Positions 61,702 to 64,000 of a stretch of DNA of 64,000 nucleotides are shown in pieces. The notes beneath the pieces were generated by a model. The model was not told the origin of the DNA, did not search any database, and worked only from the letters and a program-made list of their open reading frames with translations. Position numbers and translations under genes: made by a program. The DNA is taken from contig NZ_JAINZW010000001.1 in the NCBI RefSeq assembly GCF_020026895.1, forward strand, positions 310,001 through 374,000. Direction: 5' to 3'. Each line of letters starts with the position of its first letter. Within the stretch, counting starts at the first letter, position 1. This DNA comes from Novilysobacter selenitireducens (GTDB taxonomy: Bacteria > Pseudomonadota > Gammaproteobacteria > Xanthomonadales > Xanthomonadaceae).

Positions 61702-61780
61702 TGTAGGAGCAGCTTCAGCCACGATCGGGGCGGCGGGAGGTCCTCGCCGCACACAGGACGCGGCTGAAGCCGCTCCTACA
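61702..61780. repeat. REPIN-like inverted repeat, copy C, inside the def-fmt operon
   Basis: The left arm 61702-61723 (TGTAGGAGCAGCTTCAGCC...) has two mismatches against the family; the right arm 61759-61780 (CGGCTGAAGCCGCTCCTACA) is perfect. The centre is 35 bases. It lies between def and fmt, which are usually adjacent in one transcript, and the right arm ends 32 bases before the fmt ATG. Confidence 0.85.
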
Positions 61781-61812
61781 ATGTGCCTTTCCTCCGACGC
61801 GGCAGTACCCCC

Positions 61813-62736
61813 ATGAGAATCGTTTTTGCCGGCACGCCGGACTTCGCCGTGCCCTGCCTGCGCGCCGCCGCCGCGCGCAACGAAGTGGTCGCCGTCTACA
61901 CCCAGCCCGACCGGCCCGCCGGCCGCGGGCGCGGGTTGACGCCCTCGCCGGTCAAGCGCGAGGCGATCGCCCGCGGCATCCCGGTGCTGCAGCCGGAGAA
62001 CTTCAAGGCGCAGGTCTCGCGCGACGCGCTGGCGGCGCTGCAGCCCGACGTCATGGTGGTGGTGGCGTATGGCCTGATCCTGCCGCAGTCGGTGCTCGAC
62101 ATCCCGGCGTACGGCTGCTGGAACGTGCACGCCTCGCTGCTGCCGCGCTGGCGTGGCGCCGCGCCGATCCAGCGCGCGATCCAGGCCGGCGATACCGAGA
62201 CCGGCGTGTGCCTGATGCAGATGGAGCGCGGCCTGGATACCGGCCCGGTGCTCCTGTCGCAATCGTTGCCGATCGGCGAGGGCGATACCGGCGGCCAGCT
62301 GCACGACCGCCTGTCCGAACTGGGCGCGCAGGTGCTGTCCGACGGCCTGGGCCTGCTGCGTGCCGGCATCGTCCCGGTGGCGCGCGCGCAGCCCGCCGAA
62401 GGCGTGACCTACGCGCACAAGCTCGACAAGACCGAGGCCCGGCTGGACTGGACGCAGCCGGCCCAGGCGCTGGCGCGTACGGTGCGTGCGTTCAATCCCT
62501 GGCCGATGGCCGAGGCGCAACTGGCGGGCGAGCGCGTGCGCATCCACGGCGCGGTGCCGCTGGCGCTGGAGCACCGCGCGGCGCCGGGCACGGTGCTGCT
62601 GGCCGGTCGCGAGGGGATCGATGTCGCCTGCGGCGAAGGCGCGCTGCGCATCCGCGTGTTGCAACGCGAGGGCGGGCGGGCGATCACGGCGGCCGACTAC
62701 CTCAATGCGCGGCGCGAGCTGGTCACCCCGGCGTGA
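61813..62736 (+). CDS. fmt: Methionyl-tRNA formyltransferase
   Basis: Fmt formylates initiator Met-tRNA with 10-formyl-THF. The 307-residue protein has [14 protein letters not shown] at the N-terminus, [15 protein letters not shown], the catalytic signature [20 protein letters not shown], and the C-terminal tRNA-binding domain ([26 protein letters not shown]). ATG 61813 was chosen over an upstream start inside the REPIN flank. It is 13 nt from rsmB. Confidence 0.96.
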   Translation: MRIVFAGTPDFAVPCLRAAAARNEVVAVYTQPDRPAGRGRGLTPSPVKREAIARGIPVLQPENFKAQVSRDALAALQPDVMVVVAYGLILPQSVLDIPAYGCWNVHASLLPRWRGAAPIQRAIQAGDTETGVCLMQMERGLDTGPVLLSQSLPIGEGDTGGQLHDRLSELGAQVLSDGLGLLRAGIVPVARAQPAEGVTYAHKLDKTEARLDWTQPAQALARTVRAFNPWPMAEAQLAGERVRIHGAVPLALEHRAAPGTVLLAGREGIDVACGEGALRIRVLQREGGRAITAADYLNARRELVTPA

Positions 62737-62749
62737 GAAGTCGACACGC

Positions 62750-64000
62750 ATGACCCCGTCCCGTCCCGTGCCACTGCCCGCCGGCGTCGCCTCGCGCGTC
62801 GTCGCGGCGCGCGTGCTCGACGCGGTGCTGCACCGCGGGCATTCGCTGAAGGCCGAGCTGGCGTCGTCGCTGCCCACGCTGCCCGATGTGCGCGACCGCG
62901 CGCTCGTGGAGGCCATCTGTTTCGCGGTGGTGCGGCAACCGGCGAGGTACGCCGCTGCCATCGACGGCTGGACGGCGCGGCCGCTGGGCCGTCGCGATGC
63001 ACTGCTGCGCGCGCTGTTGTATGTCGGCCTGGCGCAGCTGGACCCGCTCGGCCTCCCGTCGCACGCCGCCGTGGATGCGACCGTGGAAGCCACGCGAGCG
63101 ATCAAGCGGCCGCACCAGGCTGGGCTGGTCAATGCGTTGCTGCGCCGCGCGCTGCGCGACGGCGTGCCGGCCGGCGACCCGTCGGCGCACTGGCCCGGAT
63201 GGCTGCGCGACCGGATCGCACGCGACTGGCCGGACGACATCGACTCGATCCTGTCCGAAAGCGCCTCGCCGCCGCCGATGTGGCTGCGCGTCAACCTGCA
63301 GCGCGGCTCGCGCGAGGCCTACGTGGCCGCGCTCGCAGACAGCGCAATAGCCGCCGGAGCCCCGGACGAGGCGGCCGAGGCGTTGCGCCTGGAGGCGGCG
63401 ATGCCAGTGGCGACGCTGCCGGGTTTCGCCGACGGCGTGGTGTCAGTGCAGGACATCGCCGCGCAGCGCGTGGCCGATGCGCTCGCGCCACCGCCAGGAT
63501 GCCGCGTGCTGGACGCCTGTGCCGCGCCGGGTGGCAAGACCGCGCACCTGCTGGAACGTGACCCGATGCTCGCGTTGACCGCGCTCGACGTCGACGCAAG
63601 GCGGCTGGAGACAGTGCGCGCCAACCTCGGTCGCCTTGGCCTGCGCGCCACGACGGTCGCTGCCGATGCCGCCGACACCGCGTGGTGGGACGGCGTGCCC
63701 TTCGACGTCGTGCTGCTGGACGCCCCGTGTTCGGCCACCGGCATCGTGCGTCGGCAACCCGACGTGCTGCTGCACCGGCGCGCGTCGGATATCGACGCGC
63801 TGGTCGCCCTTCAGGCGCGGTTGCTGGACGCCACGTGGACGACGCTCGCCCCGGGCGGGGTGCTGCTGTACGCCACCTGCTCCATCCTCAAGGACGAGAA
63901 CGAGCGGCAGGTCGATGCGTTCCTGGCGCGCACGCCCGACGCGGTCGCCGAGCCGCTCCCCGAAGAGTTCGGACGTGATGCCGGCGTCGGCCGCCAGCGC
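62750..64000 (+). CDS. rsmB: 16S rRNA m5C967 methyltransferase RsmB, 3' end outside window
   Basis: RsmB methylates C967 of 16S rRNA. The frame is open from ATG 62750 to the window edge (417 codons, probably ~20-30 short of the stop). The N-terminal NusB-like helical domain ([20 protein letters not shown]) is followed by the methyltransferase domain with the SAM site [31 protein letters not shown] (Cys327) and LLYATCSIL with the nucleophilic Cys377. The open frame and fmt linkage make the assignment secure. Confidence 0.94.
   Translation, partial: MTPSRPVPLPAGVASRVVAARVLDAVLHRGHSLKAELASSLPTLPDVRDRALVEAICFAVVRQPARYAAAIDGWTARPLGRRDALLRALLYVGLAQLDPLGLPSHAAVDATVEATRAIKRPHQAGLVNALLRRALRDGVPAGDPSAHWPGWLRDRIARDWPDDIDSILSESASPPPMWLRVNLQRGSREAYVAALADSAIAAGAPDEAAEALRLEAAMPVATLPGFADGVVSVQDIAAQRVADALAPPPGCRVLDACAAPGGKTAHLLERDPMLALTALDVDARRLETVRANLGRLGLRATTVAADAADTAWWDGVPFDVVLLDAPCSATGIVRRQPDVLLHRRASDIDALVALQARLLDATWTTLAPGGVLLYATCSILKDENERQVDAFLARTPDAVAEPLPEEFGRDAGVGRQR

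Overview
The window is a stretch of chromosome from a high-GC gammaproteobacterium, almost certainly a member of the Xanthomonadaceae/Lysobacteraceae (Lysobacter/Luteimonas-like). The evidence is an OleA very close to the Xanthomonas campestris enzyme, an Ax21-family outer-membrane protein, a hemD-hemX-hemY run, rhlB/trxA/rho and lysM-dprA-smg-topA-tsaC / def-fmt-rsmB neighbourhoods, strong G/C third positions, and frequent GTG/TTG starts. I see no rRNA, tRNA, CRISPR array, transposase, integrase or prophage gene. This is core chromosome, with dispersed small repeats between genes.

Layout. 1-6 kb: the 3' end of a thiolase, then hemD-hemX-hemY on the minus strand, divergent from a hotdog thioesterase, a lipoprotein and a membrane rhodanese. 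5.8-10 kb: secB-gpsA (plus), then Ax21, trmL and an SDR (minus). 10-17 kb: a two-domain M16 protease, a DUF4156 lipoprotein, oleA converging on rpoH, and a glutathionyl-hydroquinone reductase. 17-20.6 kb: ung, a small membrane protein, a tandem-receiver regulator, ftsX and ftsE, all minus. 20.7-25.1 kb: rhlB divergent from trxA and rho. 25.2-31.6 kb: a TonB-like secreted protein divergent from a CPA2 antiporter, then a 1106-residue ankyrin membrane protein and ycgL. 31.7-36.8 kb: cydB and cydA (cyanide-insensitive type), divergent from a DPP4-like S9 peptidase. 36.9-41.3 kb: tal, an MFS transporter and ndh, translationally overlapped on the minus strand, divergent from a NYN/LOTUS protein. 41.3-45.8 kb: priA, a 520-base spacer with DnaA-box-like palindromes, a membrane-anchored sigma-like protein and a DUF3106 protein. 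45.8-51 kb: DUF4286/DUF3667 pair, a MATE pump and sppA. 51-55 kb: a lipoprotein, an SDR, two DUF4124 proteins and a DUF1579 protein. 54.4-64 kb: tsaC, topA, smg, dprA and lysM (minus), divergent from def, fmt and rsmB (cut by the window end).

Functional themes are haem synthesis and quinol respiration (hemDXY, cydAB, ndh), envelope export and quality control (secB, sppA, M16, Ax21, LysM), RNA metabolism (rho, rhlB, rpoH, NYN protein), replication/repair/topology (priA, ung, dprA, topA), and translation initiation/tRNA modification (def, fmt, rsmB, trmL, tsaC).

The observations most worth following are these: a strong hairpin ending one base before the rpoH start codon; a membrane-tethered sigma-like protein coupled to a DUF3106 periplasmic protein, downstream of a DnaA-box-like palindrome; a tandem-receiver protein beside ftsEX whose first receiver has lost its phosphoacceptor; G-quadruplex-forming heptad repeats in two convergent spacers; and three REPIN-like inverted repeats, one of them inside the def-fmt operon. 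I found no clear multi-gene defence or mobile system.
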